64,000 nucleotides of DNA from Cellulomonas fimi. GTDB taxonomy: Bacteria > Actinomycetota > Actinomycetes > Actinomycetales > Cellulomonadaceae. The notes beneath the pieces are model-generated. The model did no database searches, was not told where the DNA came from, and worked only from the letters and a program-made list of their open reading frames with translations. Where the stretch lies: contig NZ_JABCJJ010000008.1 of assembly GCF_012952065.1 (NCBI RefSeq), positions 1 through 64,000 of the forward strand, read 5' to 3'. This document shows, piece after piece, positions 9,975 through 18,806 of this stretch (positions within the stretch are counted from its first letter, which is position 1; every line of letters begins with the position of its first letter). A program made the translations under genes and the position numbers.

Positions 9975-11096
9975 TCAGGCGCAGCGGCCGAGGCGGTTCC
10001 CGCCGACCGCCACGCCGGCCAGGTCGAGCACGGCAGGCGCCGAGCCGCGCGCGACGGTCAGCGTCGCGGACGCCGGTCCGGGGCACGTGAGGTCACCGAG
10101 GATCGTCGTCCTGCGGACCACGACCGGGCCCGGGACGTCGGCGATCAGCACCGACCCGCCGACCGTGACGGCGTCGCGCTGGTCGGGTGCCCACGCGTGC
10201 CGCACGTGCCAGGGGCGAAGCCGCGCGCGATCGCACAGGCCGTCGCCGTAGTCGGCGAACCCCAGCCCCAGGCCTTCGGGCGCCCGCGTGACCGTGAGGT
10301 CACCGACGATGTCGGTGCCGCACACCCGCACCTGCCGCGCGCCGTCGGAGGTGACGCGGGCCGCCGTCGACCACTCGACGCTAACGCGCCCGGAGGGGGA
10401 GCCGACGCCACCGCTCGGGGTCGAGGCGGAGCTCAGAGCGCTCACGCCGCTCCCGACGCTCCCGCCGGAGCCCACGCGGGTGATCTCGCCGCCGAGGAGC
10501 CGCCACGCGCGCGACTGGCCGCCGCGGAGGCTGATCCAGCCCGCGACGGTGGTCTGGCTGATGGTCACGTCGCCCGACGAGGTGACGTTGATCGCGCCGT
10601 CGACCCGCGCGTTCTCGACGTAGAGAGATCCCGCGCTCCCGCGCACGCCGCGTCGCAGCGTCGAGCTCACGACCGACACGTCGATCTCGGGGCCGAGCAG
10701 GCGCACGTTCCCGTTCACCAGCGACCGTGTCACCGCCGCGCTCGTCGCGTACTGGAGCACGACGTCACCCTGGACGGTGCTGCGGTCCATCCGGAGACTG
10801 CCCGCGAGCCCGACGAGAACGGTCCCTGTGACGGTGCTGCGGCTCAGGTCGCAACGAGAACCCGGCGCGACGACGAGGTGGCCCACGATCTCGGCGCGGT
10901 TCGACGACCCCAGCTCGCTGCACAGGACCTCGTGGCCGAAGCCCCGGACGCCGCCGCCGATCCTGCCCGGGTTCCCGTCGTGGTCGGCGACGGCCGACGT
11001 CGGCGCGGCAAGGACCAGCACGGAGGCGCAGACGAGCGCCACCGTTCCCCGCGCCGTCGGGCGCCGGGGGCGGAGCCGTCGCCCAGGTCCCACCAT
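9975..11096 (-). CDS. Secreted repeat protein of unknown function
   Basis: This 373-residue protein begins with a signal peptide (twin-Arg-containing n-region, hydrophobic VALVCASVLVLAAPTSAVA, cleavage near residue 36). The mature part is built of short segments of alternating hydrophobic and Ser/Thr residues, such as STVTGTVLVG, STVQGDVVLQ, SLVNGNVRLLG and SRVDGAINV-like runs. These recur about every 20 residues and resemble the rungs of a right-handed beta-helix or the bactofilin/polymer-forming repeats. Four cysteines lie outside the rungs. ATG 11096 follows GGGAGCC. I do not recognise a specific family. A cell-surface or extracellular beta-helical protein is the best description. Confidence 0.7.
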   Translation of the reverse strand: MVGPGRRLRPRRPTARGTVALVCASVLVLAAPTSAVADHDGNPGRIGGGVRGFGHEVLCSELGSSNRAEIVGHLVVAPGSRCDLSRSTVTGTVLVGLAGSLRMDRSTVQGDVVLQYATSAAVTRSLVNGNVRLLGPEIDVSVVSSTLRRGVRGSAGSLYVENARVDGAINVTSSGDVTISQTTVAGWISLRGGQSRAWRLLGGEITRVGSGGSVGSGVSALSSASTPSGGVGSPSGRVSVEWSTAARVTSDGARQVRVCGTDIVGDLTVTRAPEGLGLGFADYGDGLCDRARLRPWHVRHAWAPDQRDAVTVGGSVLIADVPGPVVVRRTTILGDLTCPGPASATLTVARGSAPAVLDLAGVAVGGNRLGRCA

Positions 11097-11181
11097 GGAG
11101 GCTCCCGCGCCAGAACTTCCTTCGAGGCTCCCACCACGCTCGCGACCTGTCTACGGACGTGTCGTGCGCTGAGGGGTGCGC

Positions 11182-11427
11182 TCAGCCGAGGAGGCCGACG
11201 ACGTACCCGACGAGCATCAGCGCCACGAGCACCGTGATCCCGATGACGACGCCGTAGACGAGCTTGTTGGTGCGTTGCGACGGGAGGCCGGGCTGGCGGA
11301 ACGACACGCCCGACGTGCTCGCCTCACCGGGCGGCGTGTCACCGGGCCGCACGGAACCGCCTGCCTCGAGACCGGGGGTCGTCTCGGGGTCCGGGTCGGG
11401 GTTGACGTGCGGGTCCGAGGTCGTCAT
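11182..11427 (-). CDS. Small single-pass membrane protein, DUF6480-like
   Basis: This 81-residue protein has an acidic Pro-rich N-terminal half (NPDPDPETTPGLEAGGSV, then TPPGEASTSG) and one C-terminal membrane helix (LVYGVVIGITVLVALMLVGY) ending at the C-terminus. From memory the NPDP-TPGLEPGG-TPPGE pattern matches the actinobacterial DUF6480 family, whose function is unknown. It lies between the secreted repeat protein and the divergent DUF488 gene. Confidence 0.75.
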   Translation of the reverse strand: MTTSDPHVNPDPDPETTPGLEAGGSVRPGDTPPGEASTSGVSFRQPGLPSQRTNKLVYGVVIGITVLVALMLVGYVVGLLG

Positions 11428-11454
11428 CCCGCCACGCTAACGGCGGCGTCCGGT

Positions 11455-11508
11455 GGTGCAACCGGGGAGCGGGGTGCAACCGGGGCGCGGGGTGCAACCG
11501 GGGAGCGC
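11455..11508. repeat. Three 18-bp tandem repeats in a divergent promoter gap
   Basis: The unit ggtgcaaccggggagcgg starts at 11455, 11473 and 11491, with one or two changes between copies. It occupies half of the 109-base gap between the small membrane protein gene and the DUF488 gene, just upstream of the DUF488 start. Confidence 0.85.
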
Positions 11509-11536
11509 GCGGTGCCCGAGCGGCGAGGATGCCGAC

Positions 11537-12145
11537 ATGGTGCGCGAGGAGAGCGACGGTGAACGTGCGGGGGACGTGGCGGACGTGACGGGTCCGCCCG
11601 GGGTCGGGCCGATCCTCACGATCGGGCACTCGACCCGGCCGATCGAGGAGCTGGTCGGGTTGCTGCGCGACAACGAGGTGACCCAGCTCATCGACATCCG
11701 CACGGTGCCCCGCTCGCGCCACAACCCGCAGTTCGGCACCGACGTGCTGGTGCAGACGGTGCCCGCCCTGTCCGGCGGGGCGGTCGGGTACAGGCACGTC
11801 GCGGCGCTGGGCGGGCTACGGAAGGCGACCGGCGAGCCGACCAACGCCGGGTGGCGCAACGCGTCGTTCCGCGGCTACGCCGACTACATGCAGACGGAGG
11901 CCTTCGCCGCGGCGGTCGAGGCGCTCGAGGCGCTCGCGGCGTCGGAGCGGCCCGCGATCATGTGCGCCGAGGCCGTGCCCTGGCGGTGCCACCGCTCGCT
12001 GGTCGCCGACGCACTGCTGGTCCGCGGCGTCGACGTCCGGCACATCATGGGCCCCGGCACGACGAGCCCCGCGACGCTGACGCGGTTCGCGCGGGTGGAG
12101 GGCACCCGCGTCACGTACCCGTCCGACGACGCCGCGGAGGGGTAG
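11537..12145 (+). CDS. DUF488 family protein
   Basis: This 202-residue protein belongs to DUF488. It has the N-terminal TIGHSTRPIEELVGLLR (residues 17-33), the IDIRTVPRSRHNPQF segment (39-53) and the C-terminal CAEAVPWRCHRSLVADAL with the conserved Cys-His-Arg. The biochemical function of the family is not established to my knowledge. ATG 11537 is chosen because the sequence upstream is the minisatellite. The conserved Cys and His residues could bind metal or act as nucleophiles, but that is speculation. Confidence 0.85.
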   Translation: MVREESDGERAGDVADVTGPPGVGPILTIGHSTRPIEELVGLLRDNEVTQLIDIRTVPRSRHNPQFGTDVLVQTVPALSGGAVGYRHVAALGGLRKATGEPTNAGWRNASFRGYADYMQTEAFAAAVEALEALAASERPAIMCAEAVPWRCHRSLVADALLVRGVDVRHIMGPGTTSPATLTRFARVEGTRVTYPSDDAAEG

Positions 12146-12177
12146 GCGTCACTCAGCCCTGCCCGACCGACCTACCC

Positions 12178-12247
12178 CTGCTCGACCGACCCTGCTCGAC
12201 CGACCCTGCTCGACCGACCCTGCTCGACCGACCCTGCTCGACCTACC
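12178..12247. repeat. Five 14-bp tandem repeats between convergent genes
   Basis: The unit ctgctcgaccgacc is repeated five times with one change in the last copy, and a degenerate sixth copy precedes it. The array fills the gap between the DUF488 stop and the converging SRPBCC gene and overlaps the SRPBCC stop codon at 12243-12245. Confidence 0.88.
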
Positions 12248-12692
12248 CCTGCTCGATGGACTCACGCAGGGTGTCGAGCATGTCGCGCCACATGCCGCTC
12301 GCGTGCTCCGCGGCCTGGGGCGTCTCGTTGTTGTCCTGGGTCAGCGACAGCCGGGTGCCTGCGGGCACTGGGGGTACTGCGGGTACTGCGTCGAGCGTGA
12401 ACGTCAGCCGGTGGTAGCTCTCGGGAACGTCGGGGGCACCGCTCAGCGGGCTGTAGTGCGAGTAGCGGAGCCGGCGCGGGGGGTCGACGGCGAGGATCGT
12501 GCCCGTGTCCTCGAACGGCTTGCCCTCCCAGCGCCCGCGGAACAGGATCGGGCTCCCGGCCGTCCAGTCCGTGACGATGTCCGAGCCGAACATGTACTGC
12601 GCGTCCGGCGCGACCAGCGCATCCCACACCTCCTGCGGAGGCGCCGCGATCACGACGCTCGCGGTCGCGACGTGGCCTTCGGGCTCGCTCAT
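12243..12692 (-). CDS. SRPBCC/AHSA1-domain protein
   Basis: This 149-residue protein is a single SRPBCC (START-like) domain of the AHSA1 type. It starts with the strand ASVVIAAPPQEVWDALVAP, has the central TDWTAGSPILFRGRWEGKPF, and ends with a long helix containing SGMWRDMLDTLRESI. Such proteins bind hydrophobic ligands or assist folding; the ligand here is unknown. I start it at ATG 12692, which follows GGGAGTG, rather than at an in-frame ATG 12 codons upstream. It lies downstream of a flavoprotein gene on the same strand. Confidence 0.85.
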   Translation of the reverse strand: MSEPEGHVATASVVIAAPPQEVWDALVAPDAQYMFGSDIVTDWTAGSPILFRGRWEGKPFEDTGTILAVDPPRRLRYSHYSPLSGAPDVPESYHRLTFTLDAVPAVPPVPAGTRLSLTQDNNETPQAAEHASGMWRDMLDTLRESIEQG

Positions 12693-12728
12693 GGCACTCC
12701 CTCGTGTGAACCTTCGACAGCTCAGCAT

Positions 12729-13931
12729 TCAGCCTTGGACCCCGAGCAGCTCGGCGTACCGGCCGCTGTAGAGATCGGCCCCCTTGAGTCTGCGCGTCTC
12801 CTCGGGCCCGAGCACGCGTCGCACCCCCTCCTCGTCGAGGAGCTGCGAGGCGCCGCCGTCGGTCCCGAGCGGCAGGATGACGAGCTCGGGGGCCGGTGTG
12901 TAGGTCGCCGTCGGGTCGCGGCCCTCGATCAGGGCTCGGATGTTCGCCGCGACGACCCCCGCGTGCGCCTGTGCGGACGCGGCGCGCTTGGTCTCGGGGA
13001 CGTCGGTGATGTCGCCGACCGCGAACACCGTCTCGAACCCCTCGACGTTGAGCCGGGGCGTGACGGAGACCTCGCCGCTCCACCGGCGCGCACGGGCGAG
13101 CGGGCCGTCGAGGTAGTCGGTCAGCGGGCGGTTGCCGTAGCAGCGGAACCACAGCTGCGCGTCGACCCGGGCGCCCGCGGTCGTCTCGACGGTGAACGGC
13201 TCGAACAGACCCACGTCCCGGGGGGGCAGGTAGCCGAGCGGGGCGCCGAGCTCGAAGACGACGCCGCGCTCCTCGAGCTGGGCCCGGACCGACGAGCGGA
13301 GCTCGGGCAGGTAGTCGCCGGTCGTGAGGACGTCGTGCGCCTGGTCGACGATCGTGATGCCGAGGCGCGGGAAGGCCGAGAGCAGCTCCCCGGCGAGCTC
13401 GAGGCCCACCGGGCCGGCGCCGACGAGGAGAACGCGGTCGCACGCGGCGAGCGCCTCGCGCAGCCGGACGAGCCGCGCCTGGGCCACCCAGGTGTCGGTC
13501 TCGATGAACTTCGCCGGGAACGGGTAGGCCGTGCCGGTGGCGAGCACGAGGTAGTCGGCCGGGATGCTGCGGCTGCCCCAGTCGGTGCCGGTCGCATGCG
13601 GGGGTGCGCCGGCGGCAGCCGCGAACCGCACCTCGTGCGGCGTGACGGACTGGGCGGTCGCCTGCACCACGCGTCCGCGGCGCAGCAGCCGGTCGTACGG
13701 GAGGAACACCCGGCTCTCCCAGTCGGGGTCGACGACGGCGCGCAGCGCCCCCACCGCGTGCACGAACGCGTCGCGCGGCTCGACCAGGGTGACGTCCGCG
13801 ACGTCGTCCAGCTCCTTGGCGACGGTCGCGCCGCCGTACCCCCCACCGACGACGACGACCCGCGGTTCCCTGCTCGTCTGCTCGCTGCTGTGCTCCCTGC
13901 TGCGCTGCTCGCTGCTGCTCTGCTCCGCCAT
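12729..13931 (-). CDS. NAD(P)/FAD-dependent oxidoreductase (AIF/NDH-2-like)
   Basis: This protein of about 400 residues has two dinucleotide folds: FAD-binding VVVVGGGYGGATVAKELDD near residue 25 and NAD(P)-binding VLLVGAGPVGLELAGELL near 165. The FAD-contacting motif VFAVGDITDVPETKRA is near 310. The arrangement matches apoptosis-inducing-factor-like and type II NADH dehydrogenase-like flavoproteins. No C-terminal membrane anchor is visible. The N-terminus has a Ser/Glu/Arg-rich run encoded by short repeats, so the exact start (13931, 13940 or 13982) is uncertain. The electron acceptor is unknown. Confidence 0.83.
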   Translation of the reverse strand: MAEQSSSEQRSREHSSEQTSREPRVVVVGGGYGGATVAKELDDVADVTLVEPRDAFVHAVGALRAVVDPDWESRVFLPYDRLLRRGRVVQATAQSVTPHEVRFAAAAGAPPHATGTDWGSRSIPADYLVLATGTAYPFPAKFIETDTWVAQARLVRLREALAACDRVLLVGAGPVGLELAGELLSAFPRLGITIVDQAHDVLTTGDYLPELRSSVRAQLEERGVVFELGAPLGYLPPRDVGLFEPFTVETTAGARVDAQLWFRCYGNRPLTDYLDGPLARARRWSGEVSVTPRLNVEGFETVFAVGDITDVPETKRAASAQAHAGVVAANIRALIEGRDPTATYTPAPELVILPLGTDGGASQLLDEEGVRRVLGPEETRRLKGADLYSGRYAELLGVQG

Positions 13932-14021
13932 GTCACCCATGGTGGTGCAGCGCGCGCACGGAAGCGGGGACTTCGGGACCATGCACGGCTACCCGGACCT
14001 TGCCCGACGAGCCGAGTGCTC

Positions 14022-15479
14022 TCAGCGCGCGTCCAGACCCCCCGGTTCGGGCGCGGCCGCAGGCGCCGGGGTCGCGGCGCGCGGGCGGACCGCGTCGAAC
14101 GACGACGGGATCAGCAGGGCCGAGACCAGTCCGCCTGCCAGCAGGAGCGCGGCGCTGATCAGCATCGCCGTCCGGTTCGCCGGCTCGAGCCTCGCGGGGT
14201 CGACGAGGCTGGCCCCCACCCCGGAGGCCAGCGGCAGCACCGCGATCGCCATGAGCCCGGCCGCACGTGCCACGGCGTTGTTGACGCCGCTCGCCACACC
14301 GACGTGCCGGTCCTCGGCCGAGGCGAGGGCGGTCGCCGTCAGCGGCGCGACCAGGAGGCAGAGGCCGAGCCCGAAGAGCACGACGCCGGGCAGCACATCG
14401 GTCACGTAGCGCGTCTCGGCGTCGATCCCGGCGAGCAGCACGGTCCCCGCCGCGCACACGACGGGGCCGACCGCCATCGGGATCGTTGGCCCGATGCGCT
14501 GCCCGAGCGCGCCGCCGCGCGCCGACAGCAGGAGCATGAGCACGGTCACGGGCATGGGCGCGAGCCCGGCCGCGAGCGGCGACCACCCCGCCACGACCTG
14601 CAGGGTGACGACGAGGAAGAAGAAGACGCCGCCGATCGCGCCGTAGATCAGGAAGGTCGCGAGGTTCGTCGCGCTCAGAGCACGCGACCGGAAGAGGTGC
14701 AGGGGGAGCATCGGGTGCCGCGAGTAGCGCTCGACCAGCACGAACCCGACCATCGCCGCGACGCCACCGGCGAGCGCGCCGACCACGAGGGGGTCGGAGG
14801 CGCCGCGCTCGGGCCAGGCGATGAAGCCGTAGGTGACCGCTCCGAGCCCGAGCGCCCCCAGCGCCGCGCCGGCGAGATCGACGTGCGGGGCGGCGTCGGC
14901 GTCGAACGACTCCGGAACGTGACGGGCGGCCGCGGCGACGACCAGGGCCGCGAGGGGAAGGTTGATGAGGAACACGGTTCGCCAGCTCGCGACCTCGACC
15001 AGCCACCCGCCGAGGAACGGGCCCGCGGCGCCCGCGAACCCGCCGAGTCCCGACCAGGCGCCGATCGCGCGGGCGCGGTCGTCCGGGTGGAAGGCCGACT
15101 GGATGATCGCGAGCGAGCCCGGGGTGAGCAGCGCCCCCCCGATGCCTTGGAGCGCGCGCGCCGCGATGAGCACCTCGACGTTCGGCGCGAGGCCGCACAC
15201 GGCGGAGGCGACCGCGAACCACAGGACCCCGACGACGAACAGCCGCCGCCGGCCGAACCGGTCACCGAGCGAGCCGGCGACGAGGATGAACGCGGCGAGC
15301 GGCAGCAGGTAGCCGTTGACGGTCCACTGCAGGGCGGCGGCGTCGGCGTCGAGCTCCCTGCCGATCTGCGGCAGCGCGATGTTGACGACGGTCCCGTCGA
15401 TGAACGCGATGCCGGAGCCGAGGACGGTGGCGAACAGGACCCACCGGCCGGCCGGCTCGCCGTACCGGACGAGCGTCAT
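14022..15479 (-). CDS. MFS drug transporter, DHA2 (EmrB/QacA) type
   Basis: This 485-residue membrane protein has the 14-helix layout of the DHA2 family. Motif D1-like GSGIAFIDGTVVNIALPQIG is in helix 1, WTVNGYLLPLAAFILVAGSL in helix 2, and motif A GDRFGRRRLF in the 2-3 loop. Motif C-like ALLTPGSLAIIQSAF follows in the fifth helix region. It would export drugs or metabolites using the proton gradient. ATG 15479 is the first start of the frame. No regulator gene sits next to it, and the substrate is unknown. Confidence 0.9.
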   Translation of the reverse strand: MTLVRYGEPAGRWVLFATVLGSGIAFIDGTVVNIALPQIGRELDADAAALQWTVNGYLLPLAAFILVAGSLGDRFGRRRLFVVGVLWFAVASAVCGLAPNVEVLIAARALQGIGGALLTPGSLAIIQSAFHPDDRARAIGAWSGLGGFAGAAGPFLGGWLVEVASWRTVFLINLPLAALVVAAAARHVPESFDADAAPHVDLAGAALGALGLGAVTYGFIAWPERGASDPLVVGALAGGVAAMVGFVLVERYSRHPMLPLHLFRSRALSATNLATFLIYGAIGGVFFFLVVTLQVVAGWSPLAAGLAPMPVTVLMLLLSARGGALGQRIGPTIPMAVGPVVCAAGTVLLAGIDAETRYVTDVLPGVVLFGLGLCLLVAPLTATALASAEDRHVGVASGVNNAVARAAGLMAIAVLPLASGVGASLVDPARLEPANRTAMLISAALLLAGGLVSALLIPSSFDAVRPRAATPAPAAAPEPGGLDAR

Positions 15480-15643
15480 GGAGACAGTGTGCTCCCGGGT
15501 GGGGTCGGCAGAGCCGCCGGTTGCTGCACCGTCGCACGGGTGCGAGCGTGGCGTCTGTCTACCCGCACTGTCCCGCCCGTCCCCCGTCCCCCGTCCCGCT
15601 CGTCGTCGCCCCCGTCACCCGTCCTCGCCTTGGAGGTCCGCAC

Positions 15644-17242
15644 GTGATCGCACACACCGTCGACGCCGTGGTCGTCGGGGCGGGGCCGAACGGCCTCGTG
15701 GCTGCGAACGCCCTGGTCGACGCCGGGTGGGACGTGCTCGTGCTCGAGGCGCAGGACGTCGTCGGCGGGGCGGTGCGGAGCGCGGAGGTGACGTCGCCCG
15801 GGTTCAGCACCGACCTGTTCAGCGCGTTCTACCCGTTGGCTGCGGCGTCGCCGCTGATCCGCGGCCTGGACCTGCACCAGCACGGGCTGACGTGGGTGCG
15901 CGCGCCCGACGTGCTCGCGCACGCCCTCGACGACGGGCGCGCGGCACTGCTGGCGAGCCGGGCCGAGGACACGGCCGCGAACCTCGACGAGTTCGCCGCG
16001 GGCGACGGCGCCGCGTGGCTGGACATGGTGGCGTCGTGGCGGCGGCTGCGGGACCCGTTGCTCGACGCCCTCTTCACGCCCTTCCCGCCGGTGGTCTCGG
16101 TCGCGCGGCTGCTGCGTCGGACGCGCGTCGCGGGCGCCGTCGACCTCGCCCGGCTCGCGGTGCTGCCGGTTCGCCGGTTGTCGCACGAGCACTTCCGGGG
16201 CGACGGCGGGGGGCTCCTGCTGACCGGGAACGCGATGCACGCGGACATCCCCCCCGACGCGGCGGGCAGCGGCGTGTTCGGGTGGCTGCTCGCGATGCTC
16301 GGGCAGGACGTGGGGTTCCCCGTGCCGCAGGGCGGGGCCGGGCGGCTCGCCGCGGCGCTCGCGGCCCGCATCGGGGCCGGCGGCGGGGAGGTCGAGACCG
16401 GGATGCGGGTCCGGTCGATCGAGGTGGTCGGAGGACGGGCGGTCGGGGTCCGGACGCAGGACGGCCAGCTCGTCCGCGCTCGACGCGGGGTCCTCGCGGA
16501 CGTGACGGCGCCGGCGCTCTACCGCGACCTGCTCGGTGACGAGCACGTGCCGCCCCGGGTGCGTCGCGATCTCGACCGGTTCCAGTGGGACCACCCGACG
16601 TTCAAGGTGAACTGGGCGCTCGACCGGCCGGTGCCGTGGACGGCGCCGGCGGCGCGCGGCGCGGGGACGGTCCACCTGGGGGTGGACCTCGACGGGTTCG
16701 TCGACGGTGCGGCCGACCTCTCGGTCGGGCGCACGCCTGAGCGACCGTTCCTCCTGTTCGGCCAGATGACGACGACCGACCCGACTCGGTCGCCCGCGGG
16801 CACCGAGTCGGCCTGGGCCTACACGCACGTGCCGCACGGGATCGAGTGGACCCCGGACATCGTCCGTGACGAGGTCAGACGGGTCGAGGCCGCGATCGAG
16901 CGCGTCGCGCCGGGGTTCCGGGACACGGTGCTCTCGCGGTTCGTGCAGAGCCCCGCCGATCTGGAGGCGGCCGACGAGAACCTGGTCGGGGGAGCGGTCA
17001 ACGGGGGGACCTCCGCGATCCATCAGGAGCTGTTCTTCCGTCCCACGCCGGGGCTCGGGCGCCCGGAGACGCCGATCCCCGGCCTGTTCCTGGCCAGCGC
17101 CTCGGCGCATCCGGGCGGCGGGGTGCACGGAGCGTGCGGGTGGAATGCGGCACGGGCGGCGATCGGCGCGGCCGGACGCACGGGAGCGCTCCGACGTGCG
17201 CTGGCGCGGACGGCGTGGGAGCGGGTGCTCGGACGCGAGTGA
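15644..17242 (+). CDS. FAD-dependent oxidoreductase, phytoene desaturase-like
   Basis: This 532-residue flavoprotein opens with the FAD-binding DAVVVGAGPNGLVAANALVDAG and then VLVLEAQDVVGGAVRSAE, typical of the phytoene-desaturase/amine-oxidase superfamily. The C-terminal FAD motif appears as PGLFLASASAHPGGGVHGACG, the usual GxGGxHG-type ending of the carotenoid-desaturase-like NAD(P)/FAD proteins. GTG 15644 is chosen because TTGGAGGT precedes it; an in-frame 41-codon extension has no ribosome site. No carotenoid genes are nearby, so the substrate is unknown. Many actinobacteria carry this orphan type. Confidence 0.86.
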   Translation: MIAHTVDAVVVGAGPNGLVAANALVDAGWDVLVLEAQDVVGGAVRSAEVTSPGFSTDLFSAFYPLAAASPLIRGLDLHQHGLTWVRAPDVLAHALDDGRAALLASRAEDTAANLDEFAAGDGAAWLDMVASWRRLRDPLLDALFTPFPPVVSVARLLRRTRVAGAVDLARLAVLPVRRLSHEHFRGDGGGLLLTGNAMHADIPPDAAGSGVFGWLLAMLGQDVGFPVPQGGAGRLAAALAARIGAGGGEVETGMRVRSIEVVGGRAVGVRTQDGQLVRARRGVLADVTAPALYRDLLGDEHVPPRVRRDLDRFQWDHPTFKVNWALDRPVPWTAPAARGAGTVHLGVDLDGFVDGAADLSVGRTPERPFLLFGQMTTTDPTRSPAGTESAWAYTHVPHGIEWTPDIVRDEVRRVEAAIERVAPGFRDTVLSRFVQSPADLEAADENLVGGAVNGGTSAIHQELFFRPTPGLGRPETPIPGLFLASASAHPGGGVHGACGWNAARAAIGAAGRTGALRRALARTAWERVLGRE

Positions 17243-17272
17243 TCCGTCGCTCGCACATGCCACGGTGCCCAG

Positions 17273-18604
17273 TCATTGTCGGAGGGGTTGGCCGTGGCGG
17301 TCGGTGAAGTCCCACCCGCCGCCGTCCGGTCTCCACCGGATCTCGGTTCCTTGTTCGTGGACGCGTTCGTGGTGGTGCCAGCACAGCAGGACGCCGGTGG
17401 TGGCGTCGGTGCTGCCGTGGTCGCGGGCCCAGTGCTCGGTGTGGTGGGCCTCGCAGCGCCGTGGTGGGGCGTGGCAGGTGGGGTACTGGCAGTGCTGGTC
17501 GCGAGCGACGATCGCGCGGCGCAGGTGCCCGGTGTAGGTGCGTCGGGTCCGGCCGACATCCAGCAGCTGGGAGTCGGGGCCGAAGACGATGCGGGTGAGC
17601 TCGCTGTCGCACAGCAGCTTGTCCAGCACCGCGCGAGGGACGGGTTGACCGTCCTCGAACACCGCCGGCGCGGGCCGCGCCGCGGGCCGCGGACGGCGTG
17701 GTCCGTCGGGTGAGGCCAGCCCGACCAGGGTCGGATAGTCGACGAGCACGCTCAGGTGTGGGCGGACGGCCGCCCCCGAGCCGACGAGGCCCTCGTCGAG
17801 GGTGATCCGGGCCAGGTCGTGCAGCGCGGCGGCCCGGCGCTGACTCGCGGTGCGGGTGTCGTCCGCTGCCGGAACGCCCGTCGCGGCGTCGAGCGCCACG
17901 AGGAGCGCCTGGCCGTGCTCGGTCGTCAGGAACCCGCTGACGTGGCACCCGCCGGTCGTGTGCGCGACGTCGAAGAACTCGCGCTCGAGGGCATCGCGGT
18001 ACCCGCGCTCGTCGGCGTCGGGGTCGGCCGCCGCAGCCCACCGCCGAGCGAGGGTCCGCGTCCGGTCGGGACCCAGCATCCGCGCCTGCTCCAGGAGGAA
18101 GGTCTCGTTGCACGGCTGAGCGGCGTCGGCGAGGAGCTCGCGTCGGGCGGGGCTGGTCGCCGCGACCGTCGTGAGGATCTCTGCGACCTCGACGGAGACT
18201 CGGCCGGCGCCGCCACGCACGACGGCGGCCGAGGTCGCCACGAGCTCGTCCCGCAGCGCGCGGCCGAGCCGCGACATCCGCTTGGCGCGTGCGTGGCCCA
18301 CCCCGGCGCGGCGCGCGAGCCACGCCGGGAAGGTCCGGGCGCCCGTGGTGGCCCACAGGCCGTCGGCCTCGATGACAGGAAGGATGCGCACCGCCACCGC
18401 GGCGAGGCGGTCCGCGAGCTCGTGCACGGCGTCGAACACCTCGATCGCCTGCGTGCCCGTCAGGTCGCGGGCGTCGAGGTTCGCGAGCGCATCGACCGCG
18501 GCGTGGATCGCCGCGAGATGGGCATCGGTGGCGGTGTGCGCATCGAGCGCGGGCCCACCCGGGTCCGGGGGCGAACCGGACGAGCCGTCGGCGCCGACCG
18601 CCAT
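17273..18604 (-). CDS. DUF222/HNH-endonuclease protein, copy 1
   Basis: This 443-residue protein has an N-terminal DUF222 domain (from DLTGTQAIEVFDAVHELAD near residue 52) and a C-terminal HNH nuclease domain with CQYPTCHAPPRRCEAHH and GVLLCWHHHERVHEQG, including the two CxxC-type zinc pairs. Such genes form the 13E12-repeat family, often multicopy in actinobacteria. Biological role is unclear, possibly selfish or recombination-associated. The start is uncertain: ATG 18604 matches the length of the second copy, but ATG 18676 is also open. It is about 70 percent similar by eye to the gene at 23173-24516, on the same strand. Confidence 0.85.
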   Translation of the reverse strand: MAVGADGSSGSPPDPGGPALDAHTATDAHLAAIHAAVDALANLDARDLTGTQAIEVFDAVHELADRLAAVAVRILPVIEADGLWATTGARTFPAWLARRAGVGHARAKRMSRLGRALRDELVATSAAVVRGGAGRVSVEVAEILTTVAATSPARRELLADAAQPCNETFLLEQARMLGPDRTRTLARRWAAAADPDADERGYRDALEREFFDVAHTTGGCHVSGFLTTEHGQALLVALDAATGVPAADDTRTASQRRAAALHDLARITLDEGLVGSGAAVRPHLSVLVDYPTLVGLASPDGPRRPRPAARPAPAVFEDGQPVPRAVLDKLLCDSELTRIVFGPDSQLLDVGRTRRTYTGHLRRAIVARDQHCQYPTCHAPPRRCEAHHTEHWARDHGSTDATTGVLLCWHHHERVHEQGTEIRWRPDGGGWDFTDRHGQPLRQ

Positions 18605-18806
18605 CTCCCACCCCGAATCTCTCGTCGCAGCGCGCTGTTCGCGTCCGGGAAAGACTCTAGAGATCGCCACTGACATTGCCAGAAGCCGCCGGCGAATCGT
18701 CACGGCGGCGTCGAGCAATGGCCCGAGGAACCGTCATGCGCATGATTTCTGTGGATCCTTCCGCGCATTCATTGACTGTGGATGCGTCAGCGCCGGCGGG
18801 CAGTTG

